Shown: positions 36,268-45,853 of the stretch, piece by piece
How positions within the stretch are numbered: position 1 is the first letter of the stretch
How the letters are laid out: the number at the start of each line of letters is the position of its first letter
NCBI GenBank assembly: GCA_963794615.1
Contig: CAWCEP010000008.1
Location: 52,879-116,878, forward strand
DNA length: 64,000 nt
Origin: Chersky-840 sp963794615
Lineage (GTDB): Bacteria > Actinomycetota > Acidimicrobiia > Acidimicrobiales > UBA8190
Direction: 5' to 3'
The notes under the pieces: model-generated
Told to the model about the DNA's origin: nothing
The model's database searches: none
Seen by the model: only the letters and a program-made list of their open reading frames with translations
Made by a program: the position numbers and the translations under genes

Positions 36268-37914
36268 GTGAGCGACGAGCAGTTCAACCTGGGGCTGGTC
36301 TTCGAAACGGTGGCGGCGACGATCCCCGAGCGAGAAGCGATCGTGTGGGGCGACCGCCGGTTCACGTACGCGGAACTGCGCGACCGTTCGAGGCGTTTGG
36401 CCTCGTTCCTCCACGCCCGTGGGCTCGGGGCCCGCAGCGGGCGTGAGGGGCTCGCCGGGCACGAGTCGGCCCAGGACCACCTCGGGCTCTATCTCCACAA
36501 CTCCAACGAGTACGTGGAAGGGATGATCGGGTCGTACCTGGCCCGGGTGGCGCCCTTCAACGTCAACTATCGCTACGTCGAGGAAGAGCTGCAATACCTC
36601 CTCACCGACGCCGGCGCCCGGGCCATCGTCTACCACGCCACCTTCGCCCCCGTGCTCGCCCGTGTGCTTCCGTCGCTCCCCAAGCTCGAGGTCCTGCTCC
36701 AGGTGGCCGACGAGTCGGGGAACGAGCTTCTCCCCGGGGCGATCGATTACGAAGCCGCCCTGGCGTCCTCCTCGCCCGAGCTTCCGCCCGTCGAGCTCAC
36801 GCCCGACGACCTCTACATCCTCTACACGGGCGGCACCACGGGCATGCCCAAAGGTGTGTTGTGGCGCCAGCACGACATCTTCCGCGCCGCGATGGGGGGC
36901 CGCACCTACGGCACGTGGGAGTTGGTCGAGAGCTACAAGCATCTCGCCGCCCGCATCCTGCCCACCGGCGACATCCGCGTGATGTCGATCCCACCCCTGA
37001 TGCACGGCGCCGCCCAGTGGGCGTGCTTCTACTACATGACCATGGGAGCGACCATGGTGTTCCCGACCAACACCCGGTCCATCGATCCCGTCGACGTGTG
37101 GGACACCGTGGCCCGCGAACGCGTCATCGGCATCTCGGTGGTCGGTGACGCCATGGCGCGCCCCGTCATCGAGGAGCTCGAGCGCGGCGGCCACGACGCC
37201 AGCTCGCTGTTGGCCTTCGGCAGCGGAGGGGCGACGCTGAGCGTCGGCCTCAAGGAGCGTCTGCTCGCCGTGCTCCCCACCGTCATGATCACCGACGTGG
37301 CGGGCGCCTCGGAGACCGGCGTCCAGATGGGCGTGGCGTCGACGGCGGGCACGGTGTCGACCGGCACCTTCGTGGCCGGGCCCGGGACGGTGGTGGTGAG
37401 CTCGGACATGACGCGGGTCCTCGAGCCCGGTGACGACGAGGCGGGGTGGCTGGCCCAGCGGGGCTCGGTGCCGCTCGGCTATCTCGGTGACGCCGAGAAG
37501 ACGGCACGCACCTTCCCCGTGATCGACGGTGAGCACTACTCGGTGCCCGGCGACCGGGCCCGCGCCCTCGCCAACGGCGAGATCGAGCTCCTGGGCCGGG
37601 ACTCGGTGACCATCAACTCCGGCGGGGAGAAGATCTTCGCCGAAGAGGTGGAGCAGGCCATCATCGGGCATCCCGCCGTGGCCGACGTGGTGGTCGCCCC
37701 CCGACCGAGCGAACGCTGGGGCCAGGAGGTGGTGGCCCTGGTCCAGGTGGCCGACGGGCAAAAGGTGACGAGCGAGGAGCTGCTCGAGGAGGCCGGCAGG
37801 CACATCGCCCGCTACAAGCTGCCCAAGGCGTTCGCCTTCCTCCCCCATATCGTGCGCTCTCCCGCCGGCAAGGCCGACTACCGCTGGGCCAGGGAGCGGG
37901 CCCTCGAGGCCTGA
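36268..37914 (+). CDS. Acyl-CoA synthetase, FadD19/FadD17-like
   Basis: A 548-residue adenylate-forming ligase. The P-loop-like motif is YTGGTTGMPKGVLWRQHDIF; MIHG-type sequence appears as PPLMHGAAQW; later motifs are TDVAGASETG, DSVTINSGGEKIFAEEVE and the catalytic Lys in RSPAGKADYRWA. This series follows mycobacterial FadD19-type ligases that activate steroid side-chain acids, though substrates cannot be read from sequence. A stretch at about residues 50-70 (GARSGREGLAGHESAQDH) is an unusual insertion. Likely operon with the next two genes (stop and start adjacent). Confidence 0.85.
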   Translation: MSDEQFNLGLVFETVAATIPEREAIVWGDRRFTYAELRDRSRRLASFLHARGLGARSGREGLAGHESAQDHLGLYLHNSNEYVEGMIGSYLARVAPFNVNYRYVEEELQYLLTDAGARAIVYHATFAPVLARVLPSLPKLEVLLQVADESGNELLPGAIDYEAALASSSPELPPVELTPDDLYILYTGGTTGMPKGVLWRQHDIFRAAMGGRTYGTWELVESYKHLAARILPTGDIRVMSIPPLMHGAAQWACFYYMTMGATMVFPTNTRSIDPVDVWDTVARERVIGISVVGDAMARPVIEELERGGHDASSLLAFGSGGATLSVGLKERLLAVLPTVMITDVAGASETGVQMGVASTAGTVSTGTFVAGPGTVVVSSDMTRVLEPGDDEAGWLAQRGSVPLGYLGDAEKTARTFPVIDGEHYSVPGDRARALANGEIELLGRDSVTINSGGEKIFAEEVEQAIIGHPAVADVVVAPRPSERWGQEVVALVQVADGQKVTSEELLEEAGRHIARYKLPKAFAFLPHIVRSPAGKADYRWARERALEA

Positions 37915-38601
37915 GTGGAGGACCGCATCACCACCGGGCTGTATCTCGAGCTCGGCGACCTCGATCCCGACCACTACGCGTCCCGGCGCGCCCCGGCGCT
38001 GCTGGCCCGACCCGGCGTCGAGCGGGTGACGTGGTGGGAGAACAACGTCCCGGGCCGCACCGAGCTCCCCATGGCGATCGAAGACGGCACCCTGCTCGGG
38101 GTGGCCGAGGTGGACGCGTCCTTCGCCCCTCCCGACCCTCTGCCCCGGACCACGGCGCGTCATTTCCGGCGCTTCGCCCGACCCAGCCAAGGCATCCTCA
38201 CCGGCACCCCCACCACCGGACTGCTGGTGGTTTGGATCAGCCCCCGGTCCTCCGAGCACGACCGGCCCCTGCGGGACTGGGGCGACTTCGTCCACATCCG
38301 GCACATCGCGGCGGCCTCCATCCCCGGGTTCACCCACGTGACCCCCTACGAGAACACCGCCGCCACCGATCCGCGCTACATGCACTTCTACGAGCTCGAC
38401 AGTGACGACCCCGAGGCTTCCTACATGGGCATGGCCCGGCACATGGCCAAGTACTTCGCGGGGTCGCACACCGACGCCTTCCGGACGTGGGCCGACTGGG
38501 AGGCGGCGGGCGGCCAGGTCATCTACTGCAACACCTTCCGCCTACTCGGAGCGTCGCCGGAGAGGACCGGCGCCTCCGGTCCCCCCGGCACCGAGTCCTG
38601 A
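37915..38601 (+). CDS. Conserved protein of unknown function beside acyl-CoA genes
   Basis: 228 residues, no signal peptide. The GTG start follows the ligase stop with no gap, so the two are co-translated. Two halves look like dimeric alpha-beta-barrel units: YLELGDLDPDHYASRRAP ... VTWWENN and WGDFVHIRHIAAASIPGFT ... RYMHFYELDS. His and Asp residues in DFVHIRHI are possible active-site positions. I do not recognise a named family. Context suggests a step or accessory role in the same CoA-linked degradation pathway. Confidence 0.6.
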   Translation: MEDRITTGLYLELGDLDPDHYASRRAPALLARPGVERVTWWENNVPGRTELPMAIEDGTLLGVAEVDASFAPPDPLPRTTARHFRRFARPSQGILTGTPTTGLLVVWISPRSSEHDRPLRDWGDFVHIRHIAAASIPGFTHVTPYENTAATDPRYMHFYELDSDDPEASYMGMARHMAKYFAGSHTDAFRTWADWEAAGGQVIYCNTFRLLGASPERTGASGPPGTES

Positions 38602-38607
38602 CCGTCG

Positions 38608-39411
38608 ATGTCCTTCGTCGACGTCGACAGGCCGCGTCCCCACGTGACGCTGATCACCCTCAATCGGCCCGAACGCATGAACGCCATGGCCTTCGACGTC
38701 ATGATCCCGTTCCGAGAGGCGCTGGAAGCCGCCAGCGCCGACAACGACACCCGGGTGGTGGTCCTCACCGGGGCGGGCGGCGCATTCTGCTCGGGGGCGG
38801 ATCTCGAGGACACCGGCGTCATCCCCAACATCGCCGGCCTCACCCGTACGACGATCGCCCAGCGCTCGATGGAGTTGCTCGACGACGTAATCCGGGCGCT
38901 GCGCAAGATGCACCAACCCGTGATCGGCGCCATCAACGGGCCGGCCATCGGGGGTGGCTTCTGCCTGAGCGTCGCCACCGACATCCGTGTCGCCTCCGAA
39001 GCGGCCTACTTCCGCGCCGCGGGGATCAACAACGGCCTCACCTCGAGCGAGCTCGGCCTGAGCTACCTGCTGCCCCGCGCCGTGGGCTCGTCACGGGCCT
39101 TCGACATCATGCTGACGGGCCGCGACGTCGACGCCGCCGAAGCCGACCGCATCGGGCTCGTGTCCCGCGTCGTCCCCGCCGCGGCCCTGCTCGACGCCGC
39201 GTACGAGATCGCCGAGCGCATCATCGGATTCTCGAGGGTGGGGATCGAGCTCACCAAGCGCATGCTGTGGTCGAGCCTCGACGCGGCGAGCCTGCACGCC
39301 CACATGGATCACGAGGGCACCACCCAGCTCTACGTCCGGCTCACCACGGAGAACTTCGAGGAGGCCGTCCGGGCCCGGCGCGAGCGCCGTCCACCGGATT
39401 TCCGCGACTGA
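38608..39411 (+). CDS. Enoyl-CoA hydratase/isomerase family protein
   Basis: A 267-residue crotonase-fold enzyme. The oxyanion-hole loops are FCSGADLED and INGPAIGGGFCLSVATD; the acidic catalytic region reads GINNGLTSSELGLSYLLPR, so a Glu is present near the usual second-acid position. The C-terminal RRERRPPDF is common in crotonases. It is the third gene of the set ligase - unknown - hydratase and would hydrate or isomerise an enoyl-CoA intermediate. Confidence 0.88.
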   Translation: MSFVDVDRPRPHVTLITLNRPERMNAMAFDVMIPFREALEAASADNDTRVVVLTGAGGAFCSGADLEDTGVIPNIAGLTRTTIAQRSMELLDDVIRALRKMHQPVIGAINGPAIGGGFCLSVATDIRVASEAAYFRAAGINNGLTSSELGLSYLLPRAVGSSRAFDIMLTGRDVDAAEADRIGLVSRVVPAAALLDAAYEIAERIIGFSRVGIELTKRMLWSSLDAASLHAHMDHEGTTQLYVRLTTENFEEAVRARRERRPPDFRD

Positions 39412-39506
39412 CTCCTCCGGCGACCGATCCCTCGCCCGACCCCGGGCGCCGGTGTACAACGTACCCAGGAGCGGGCACGATATTCCCGGGCAAGGGAGCT
39501 GCCAAC

Positions 39507-40580
39507 GTGCGTCATCCAACGGCTGGCAGGTTGCAAAGACTTCTCCACAGGTTCGAGCGATTGCCCACCACCAGGGGCCCGATCGCCCTCCTGGACACAC
39601 CCACCGTCGACACCCTCGACGCCGAGGGCTACCTGCTGGCCAACCCTGACTTGGCGGCGGCGGCGCAGGCGTCGCCAGACCCAGACTTCGCTGCCCGCCA
39701 TTTCCAGGACGCCGGGCACAACGAGCACCGCCAGCAGTTCATGACGGGAGCCTTACCGCAGGTCGCCGCGATGCGAAAGACAAAGTTGGCCAAGCTGCGG
39801 AAGCGCTCTCCACGGGCAATGGCGGCCTTGGAGACCCACCGCGAACTGTTCTGCGGGCGGAGGATCGGGGCGCTGAAGGTGCCCGGCGACCCACGCTTGC
39901 CGGTCCCGTACGAGCGCATCAGTTGCAACCTGTATGCCCCCGAGGTCGACACTTGGATCGACGAGCATCCGGGTTGGCTCTTCCTCGATGCCGGGGCTGG
40001 ATTCCGCAATGTCTATCGACCCAACGTTGTCAACGCCGAGATCGCCATGTTCCCGTCCACCGACGTCTTGTGCTTCGGCGACTCACTCCCGTTCGACGAC
40101 GACACGTTCGATGGAGTCTTGTCGTTCGCCGTGCTCGAGCACGTGGAAGACCCCTTCCGTGTGACCGAGGAGCTGGTCCGGGTGGTCAAGCCCGGAGGTC
40201 GGATCATCGTCGACTGGCCCTTTCTCCAGCCCTTGCACGGCTACCCGCATCACTACTTCAACGCCACGCCCGAGGGAGCCAGGCTCGCCTTTGAGCGCAT
40301 CGATGGGGCCAAGGTCGTCGAGTCCTTCGTCCCGCTGAACCTCCACCCGGTCTTCTCGCTGCGTTGGATCCTGGACGAGTGGCAGGCCGGCATGAGCGGA
40401 GAAGACCGCGATGCGTTTCTTCAACTGACGGTGTCCGACATCCTCGACGTCTTCGCCGGATCGCCCCTGAACAATCCATGGACCCTCCCGGGACTCGAGA
40501 ACTCCTGGGTGACAGGGCTTCCTCAGTCGGGACAAGCGGGGATCTCGGCCGGCACGCGGGTGATCGTCACCAAAACATGA
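39507..40580 (+). CDS. SAM-dependent methyltransferase (type 11)
   Basis: A 357-residue protein. Motif I is WLFLDAGAGFRNVY, followed by GDSLPFDDDTFDGVLSFAVL and EHVEDPFRVTEELVRVVKPG, the Methyltransf_11 pattern. The first 120 residues are a helical region (EGYLLANPDLAAAAQ, MRKTKLAKLRKRS) seen in methyltransferases from glycan clusters. GTG at 39507 follows GGGAGCT. Codon use is less GC-rich than the hydratase upstream, which may indicate transfer. The acceptor is unknown. Confidence 0.8.
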   Translation: MRHPTAGRLQRLLHRFERLPTTRGPIALLDTPTVDTLDAEGYLLANPDLAAAAQASPDPDFAARHFQDAGHNEHRQQFMTGALPQVAAMRKTKLAKLRKRSPRAMAALETHRELFCGRRIGALKVPGDPRLPVPYERISCNLYAPEVDTWIDEHPGWLFLDAGAGFRNVYRPNVVNAEIAMFPSTDVLCFGDSLPFDDDTFDGVLSFAVLEHVEDPFRVTEELVRVVKPGGRIIVDWPFLQPLHGYPHHYFNATPEGARLAFERIDGAKVVESFVPLNLHPVFSLRWILDEWQAGMSGEDRDAFLQLTVSDILDVFAGSPLNNPWTLPGLENSWVTGLPQSGQAGISAGTRVIVTKT

Positions 40581-40629
40581 TCCGCGCCCGCCCCTTGACC
40601 CCTGCCGGGGCCGCGTCGAGACTGCACCC

Positions 40630-40983
40630 ATGGCCACCGAAGAGATCGACGCCTACCTGTCGACACTGGAGGAGCCGAAGCAGACCACGCTGCGCCAGCT
40701 GCGCACCACCATTCTCGAGATCGCTCCTGACGCGGAGCAGTGCATCTCCTACGGCATGCCCGCATTCCGACTGCGGGGCAAACTGATCGCCGGGTTCGCC
40801 GCCTTCAAGAACCACCTCAGTTATCTTCCCCACAGCGGATCGGTCCTCTCGGAGCTGGACGAGCGACGTCTCGGGGTTCAAGACCTCGAAGGGAGCCCTC
40901 CAGTTCCCGATCGACGTGCCGCTTCCGAAGGCGCTCGTCGAGAAGCTCATCGCCGTGCGGGTCAGCCAGGCATTTCCGGACTG
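40630..40983 (+). CDS. DUF1801 / YdhG-type protein, one frameshift
   Basis: About 117 residues when joined across a one-base break near 40865. The first part has VDAYL-like EEIDAYLSTLEEPKQTTL, AEQCISYGMPAFRLRGK and AAFKNHLSYLPHSGSVL; the second frame gives GFKTSKGALQFPIDVPLPKA and ends QAFPD. This is the DUF1801/YdhG fold, related to frataxin-like iron proteins; the role in this organism is unknown. ATG at 40630. Confidence 0.75.
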
Positions 40984-41089
40984 ACGCTCGCATCGCCGGT
41001 GCTGGGTCGATTTGTGGCCGATGAGCAGGGACGCGACCAGGACGTACCCGATCGGCTGACCACCCCGGGTGGTGCCGGACGCCGTTGCG

Positions 41090-41903
41090 CTAGCGGGGCA
41101 GGAAGTCGAGCAGGAGCTCGTTCACCACGTCGGGAGCCTCGAGCTGCATCCAGTGCCCGGGGCCCTCGATGCGCTCGTAGCGCCACGTGCCCGAGACATG
41201 GTCGGCCGAGCCGAGCATCTGGGCTTCGGTCAGGGCGAAGTCACCAGCTGCTCCACACCCCCATGGTGTTGGCCTGCACGGGAGGGAGCTCCAGGGCGGG
41301 CTGGACGAGGGACTCCGGCGGCACGTTGGCGCGGTAGTAGTTCAGCGCCGGCGTGAGCGACTTGGTGGCCTCGAGATCGGCGATGACACCGTCGACGTCG
41401 GGGTGGCCTCCCCATGCCCGCAGATTGGCCCAGTCGTCGTTCGACAACCACTGCTCGGCGATGCCTTCGAACTGGAACAGGAGCATGTACCACGACTTCT
41501 CCCGCTGGACGTAGCCCGCCGACATGAACGCCGAGGGATGGCCCACCGACAGCGCCACGAGGTGGTCGACGCGGTCGGGCAGGAGTGACCCGAAAGCCCA
41601 AGCCAGCGCCGCGCCCCAGTCATGGCCGACTACGTGGGCACGCTCGATGCCCTGGGCGTCGAGGATGGCCACGATGTCGCCCGCCAGGTACGGGATGGAG
41701 TACGCCTCGACCTCGGCGGGTTGGTCCGAGGCGCCGTAGCCACGCAGGTCGGGGACGATGGTGGAGAAGCCGGCGTCGACGAGGGCGGAGACCTGGTGGC
41801 GCCACAGTCGCCCGCGGTCGGGGAACCCGTGCAGGAGCACCACGGGCGGCCCCTCCCCCGTGACCTCGTACTCGATGCCCACACCACTGACGTCGACTCG
41901 CAT
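41090..41903 (-). CDS. Epoxide hydrolase-like alpha/beta hydrolase, one frameshift
   Basis: About 270 residues. HGFPDRGRLWRHQ (oxyanion HGxP), DLRGYGASDQP and the nucleophile motif VVGHDWGAALAW with Asp rather than Ser are typical of soluble epoxide hydrolases and haloalkane dehalogenases. After a break near 41240 the end reads GPGHWMQLEAPDVVNELLLD with the catalytic His, and FLPR. AGGAG precedes the ATG at 41903. Same strand as the flavoprotein upstream, with 49 bp between them, so co-transcription is possible. Confidence 0.82.
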
Positions 41904-41952
41904 GGTCTCCTCTTTCCCGGATCTATCCCGGAACTGGCGATGGAGGTCGGGC

Positions 41953-43374
41953 TCAGGCCGACACGATGGACAGGAGCTCGCTGCGGCTGGGCCCGAGGCG
42001 CGGCGCGTCGCGCCAGCCCGCCCCGAGGGTGAGCACCTTCTCGAACAGCGCCGCGTCGGCGAAGACCTCGTCGGGGCCTCGCACCAGTCCCTGGATGCTC
42101 AGTGCAGCCCGGAGGCAATCGGGGTCCTGGCCCGCCGCGAACAACATTGCCCGGACGATGTTCCAGTCGTCGCCTTCGGGCTCATAGGCCACGCCCGCGA
42201 TGTCCGCGTCGATCTCGGCCAGACGGTGGCTGTCGAACGACAACGTGGCGCGGTACCAGGGCTCGACGGCGACATCGGTGGCCTCGGTCCAGGCCGTGAT
42301 GAAGGCGGCGGGGTCGTCGAGACCGGTGGTGCGCAGCGTGTCGCGCAACGCCTGGCAGTGGATGAAGCCGATGGAAGCGCCCCGACCCAACGACGGGTTG
42401 GTGCACGCCCACGAATCCGCCACCGCGGCGATCCCCGTCGCCACCGGCTTGCCGTCCACCGTGAAGCGGCGGTGTCGGTCCTCGATCTTGGCCATGACCA
42501 TGATCCGGTCTTCGAGGGGCTCGCCGTCGAGCCAGTGTGCGGCCAGGGGCAGGCTGGCGACGACCTCCGTCCAACGGCTCACGTCCCGCAGTTCCCGCAT
42601 GGCCTTGTCGGCCGCGCTGGCGATGACCCCGAGTCCCCACGTCCCGTTGTCGGCCGGCAAGGTCAGGACCGACACGCTGCCGTAGGCCTGCAGGAGCGGA
42701 CCGATGATGGGAGGGGTGGTGCCGTCGGCGGAGCGGAAATGACGGCCGTAGTACACGAACCCGATGTCCTCGAGCTCTTCCTCGGGCCGACGGGCACCGG
42801 CCGACTCGAGCCAGTCGGGGAGCGGTGACCGTCGGCCGGTGGCATCGACCACCAGATCGGCGGGGATCTCCTCCCCCGTCGATGTCCGGACGCCGGTGAC
42901 ATGGGGGACACCCCGCACCGCTTGGGCACCGGCCATGAGACCACCGACGGCGACGCCGCGTCGCACCGTCAACCCCGGCGTGGACAGGGCCGCGGCCGCC
43001 ATCACGGCCTCGAACGTGGGGCGGCGCGCCGTCAACGACGTGTGCTCGTCGTCACCGGGGCGGGCCCCGCCCGTCATCTCGACGGGGGCACCTTCGATCG
43101 GGTTGACACGCAGGGCGCCCGCCGCCTCGAGCGACTTGGCCACCCGGGGGAGCTCCTTCTCGAGCTCGGTCCGGAATCGGGGCATGAAGAAATGCAGCAA
43201 GCGGAACTGGTTGACGCCGCGCCGCTCCCAGGCCTCCCACGCGTCGAGCGGCGCCGGGGGCTCGGCCTCGTCCCGTTCGAGCAGCGTGACCTCGTGGCCG
43301 TCCTCGGCCAAGAGCATGGCGCCCGCCAGCCCTGCGATCCCGCCGCCGGTGACCACGATCCCAGCCATATCCAC
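41953..43374 (-). CDS. FAD-dependent monooxygenase/oxidoreductase (PHBH-like)
   Basis: A 473-residue flavoprotein. The dinucleotide-binding motif is VVTGGGIAGLAGAMLLAEDG ending in an acidic residue (LLERDE), then DLVVDATGRRSPLPDW (second FAD contact) and SWACTNPSLGRGASIGF, in place of the usual DAAHxxxPxxGQG. Such enzymes often hydroxylate or halogenate aromatics; the atypical third motif leaves this open. The start may be 43374 (GTG) or 43368 (ATG). Divergent from the second acyl-CoA ligase. Confidence 0.8.
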   Translation of the reverse strand: MDMAGIVVTGGGIAGLAGAMLLAEDGHEVTLLERDEAEPPAPLDAWEAWERRGVNQFRLLHFFMPRFRTELEKELPRVAKSLEAAGALRVNPIEGAPVEMTGGARPGDDEHTSLTARRPTFEAVMAAAALSTPGLTVRRGVAVGGLMAGAQAVRGVPHVTGVRTSTGEEIPADLVVDATGRRSPLPDWLESAGARRPEEELEDIGFVYYGRHFRSADGTTPPIIGPLLQAYGSVSVLTLPADNGTWGLGVIASAADKAMRELRDVSRWTEVVASLPLAAHWLDGEPLEDRIMVMAKIEDRHRRFTVDGKPVATGIAAVADSWACTNPSLGRGASIGFIHCQALRDTLRTTGLDDPAAFITAWTEATDVAVEPWYRATLSFDSHRLAEIDADIAGVAYEPEGDDWNIVRAMLFAAGQDPDCLRAALSIQGLVRGPDEVFADAALFEKVLTLGAGWRDAPRLGPSRSELLSIVSA

Positions 43375-43526
43375 CTCGGTTCGTCGCCGCTGTCATGAAC
43401 GGACCACTCCGACATCGGGAAGCTACCAGCGCGGCCGTGTCGGGCGCCGCTCGGGCGATGGGCCCGCTCTTCTGGGAAGATCGATCGTGGCACCGGGCCC
43501 TCGACCCCCGGGACCGGAGGAGACCC

Positions 43527-45077
43527 ATGCACGTCCCGCTCACGATCGGCGACTTCCTGGAAAGAGCGGCCCTCGTCCACGGCGCCGACCGGGTGGCGGT
43601 GGTCGACGAACCGAGCGTGGCCGGGTCCCTGGGGGCTATCACGTACGCGGAGATGCACGACCGGGCCCGGGGCATGGCGCTCGCCCTCGACGCCATGGGG
43701 GTCGGGCACGGCGAGCGCGTCGCCATCGTGAGCCCGAACTCGGCGCGCTTTCTCATCTCGTACTTCGGGGTGAGCGGCTTCGGGCGCGTGCTCGTGCCCG
43801 TGAACTTCCGGCTCAATGCCGATGAGGTCGGCTACATCGTGGCCCATTCGGGTGCGTCGGTGCTGCTCGTCGATCCCGAAATCGAAGAGTCTCTGGCCGG
43901 CGTGTCGGCCAAGGTCCGGCTGCTCCTCGACGGCGAGCAGGACGCCGAGCTGTTCGCCCCCGCACCGGGCGGCGCCCACCCGGCCCGTTGGGACGGCGAC
44001 GAGGACGCCACGTGCTCGATCAACTACACGTCAGGGACGACGGCGCGCCCGAAGGGTGTGCAGCTGACCCACCGGAACTGCTGGCTCAACGCGGCGGTCT
44101 TCGGGTGGCACACGACCGTGAGCGACCGAGACACGATCCTGCACACCCTGCCCATGTTCCATTGCAACGGGTGGGGGATGCCCTATGCGGTGACGGCGAT
44201 GGGCGGACGTCACGTGGTGGTGCGCAAGATCGACGGCGAGGAGATCCTGGCCCGCATCGAACGCGAGGGTGTGACCCTGCTGTGCGGTGCCCCCGCCGTG
44301 ATGGCCGCCATCCTCGACGCCGCCGCCGCCCGGCGGCAACGGGGTGAGGCCGTTCCCGGGCGCGCCACGGTACGGGTGGTCGTGGCCGGGGCGCCCCCTC
44401 CCTCGAAGACCATCGAGGCGGTCGAGACCGAACTGGGTTGGGAGTTCATCCAGATCTACGGCCTGACCGAGACCACGCCCCTGCTGACGATCAACCGGGC
44501 GCCGGTGGAATGGGACGACCTCGACAGCTCGGCCCGGGCCACGATGCTGTCCCGGGCCGGGGTGCCTGCGGTCGGGGTGCGCATCCACCTCGACGTCGAC
44601 GGTGAGATCCTGGCCCGGACCAACCACGTCTTCGGGGGGTACTGGGAGCAACCCGAGGAGACCGCCAAGGCTCTCGAAGGTGGCTGGTTCCACACCGGCG
44701 ACGGGGGCTATCTCGACGGCCCCTATACCGTCATCGCCGATCGCAAGAAGGACGTGATCATCACCGGGGGCGAGAACGTGTCGTCGATCGAGGTGGAGGA
44801 CTGCCTCTACCAGCACGCCGCGGTGGCCGAGGCGGCGGTGATCGGGGTCCCCGACCCCAAGTGGGGAGAAACCGTGAAGGCGCTCGTGGTGCTGCGCCCC
44901 GGGGCGGTGGCCACCGAGGAGGAGCTCATCGAGTTCTGCCGGGCCCGCCTGGCCCACTTCAAGGCCCCTACGTCGGTCGAGTTCCGCGCCGGCCTGACCC
45001 GCACCGCTACCGGCAAGCTCCAGAAGTACAAGCTGCGCCAGCCCTACTGGGAGGGCCGGGACCGACTCGTCAACTGA
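43527..45077 (+). CDS. Long-chain acyl-CoA synthetase / AMP-binding protein
   Basis: A 516-residue ligase. Motifs in order: INYTSGTTARPKGVQLTHRN (P-loop), PMFHCNGWGMPYAVT, VVVAGAPPPSKT, IYGLTETTPLLT, GWFHTGDGGYLD and RKKDVIITGGENVSS, ending TRTATGKLQKYKLR with the catalytic Lys. This is the common actinobacterial fatty-acyl-CoA ligase group (FadD35/alkK-like). CCGGAGGAG precedes the ATG at 43527, chosen over the longer open frame. Substrate unknown. Confidence 0.88.
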   Translation: MHVPLTIGDFLERAALVHGADRVAVVDEPSVAGSLGAITYAEMHDRARGMALALDAMGVGHGERVAIVSPNSARFLISYFGVSGFGRVLVPVNFRLNADEVGYIVAHSGASVLLVDPEIEESLAGVSAKVRLLLDGEQDAELFAPAPGGAHPARWDGDEDATCSINYTSGTTARPKGVQLTHRNCWLNAAVFGWHTTVSDRDTILHTLPMFHCNGWGMPYAVTAMGGRHVVVRKIDGEEILARIEREGVTLLCGAPAVMAAILDAAAARRQRGEAVPGRATVRVVVAGAPPPSKTIEAVETELGWEFIQIYGLTETTPLLTINRAPVEWDDLDSSARATMLSRAGVPAVGVRIHLDVDGEILARTNHVFGGYWEQPEETAKALEGGWFHTGDGGYLDGPYTVIADRKKDVIITGGENVSSIEVEDCLYQHAAVAEAAVIGVPDPKWGETVKALVVLRPGAVATEEELIEFCRARLAHFKAPTSVEFRAGLTRTATGKLQKYKLRQPYWEGRDRLVN

Positions 45078-45126
45078 ACTGACCCGTCATGTGATCAGCA
45101 GGTGATCAGCGGGCTGACCACCACCG

Positions 45127-45429
45127 TCACTCGGGCAGAAGCCGGTAGGAGCCGACCGGGGTGGCGTCGGCCTGGGCGGGGCCTTCGGCCAACCTGTCGC
45201 CGATGTGGGACTGGAACTCGGCGAACGCGGCCGAGGTCGTCAACGGGTTCTCGTCCCCGTCGAGCACCGCCACGTGGAGGAAGCTCACGCCGTCGTCGAG
45301 TCGGAGCGTGGCGTAATGGAGCCCTTCGGGCTGGTTCGTCGCCAACTCGGCGTAGACGCCGCGGATCAGGCGCTCGTTCTCGGCCACGCACTCGGGCTTG
45401 GTCTTGTACCGGATCACCTTGACGCTCAT
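45127..45429 (-). CDS. Small dimeric alpha-beta-barrel protein
   Basis: A 100-residue protein: VKVIRYKTKPECVAENERLI, GLHYATLRLDDGVSFLHVA and AFAEFQSHIGDRL give the beta-alpha-beta pattern of ABM-like small proteins that act as homodimers, often as monooxygenases or in stress response. No catalytic residues can be assigned. Last gene of the operon ArsR - SRPBCC - unknown - this gene, 10 bp after the third. Confidence 0.65.
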   Translation of the reverse strand: MSVKVIRYKTKPECVAENERLIRGVYAELATNQPEGLHYATLRLDDGVSFLHVAVLDGDENPLTTSAAFAEFQSHIGDRLAEGPAQADATPVGSYRLLPE

Positions 45430-45439
45430 CGTTGTCTCC

Positions 45440-45853
45440 TCATCTCGTTCCCATCGACCGCATCTTGTTGTTGCGCGCCTCGTGGGTGAGCTCGGCCAGG
45501 CCGAGCGCCTCGAGCAGCGGGGGCAGGTACATGCCGAACCGGCCCCGGTAGCCATTGCGCAGGCCGTACCAACCCCCGACGGGGTTGTCCGTCGCCCTCC
45601 CCCACGCCTCCACGGTGCCGGGCGCGGCCGGCTTCTTCTCGTCGGCGGCGCCAAGGACGACCCAGTCGCCCTGTTCCACCAACCAGGCGTGCAGGTCCTC
45701 GATGGCCCGGAGCTGATACCGCAGGGTGGTCGAGCCGACCTGGCACACGAGGGCGGGTGGATCGGCCTCGGTGTCCTTGTACATCGTGTACTGCGAGGTG
45801 CCCGGCGGTGTCTTGAGCACCCACGGGTCGTCTTTGGTTCCGGTGGCCATCAT
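45440..45853 (-). CDS. Conserved protein of unknown function in the ArsR operon
   Basis: 137 residues. DDPWVLKTPPGTSQYTMYKD, VGSTTLRYQLRAIEDLHAWL, DWVVLGAADEKKPAAPGTVE and NPVGGWYGLRNGYRGRFGMY are conserved-looking blocks with many aromatic residues. I recall similar proteins beside SRPBCC genes, but no function. The double ATG (MM) lies after AAAGGAG and overlaps the stop of the SRPBCC gene. Confidence 0.6.
   Translation of the reverse strand: MMATGTKDDPWVLKTPPGTSQYTMYKDTEADPPALVCQVGSTTLRYQLRAIEDLHAWLVEQGDWVVLGAADEKKPAAPGTVEAWGRATDNPVGGWYGLRNGYRGRFGMYLPPLLEALGLAELTHEARNNKMRSMGTR

Noticed and set aside
36001..38469. Long open frame (about 822 codons) on the minus strand
   Set aside because: Antisense to the FadD19-like ligase; no domain signature and typical shadow composition.
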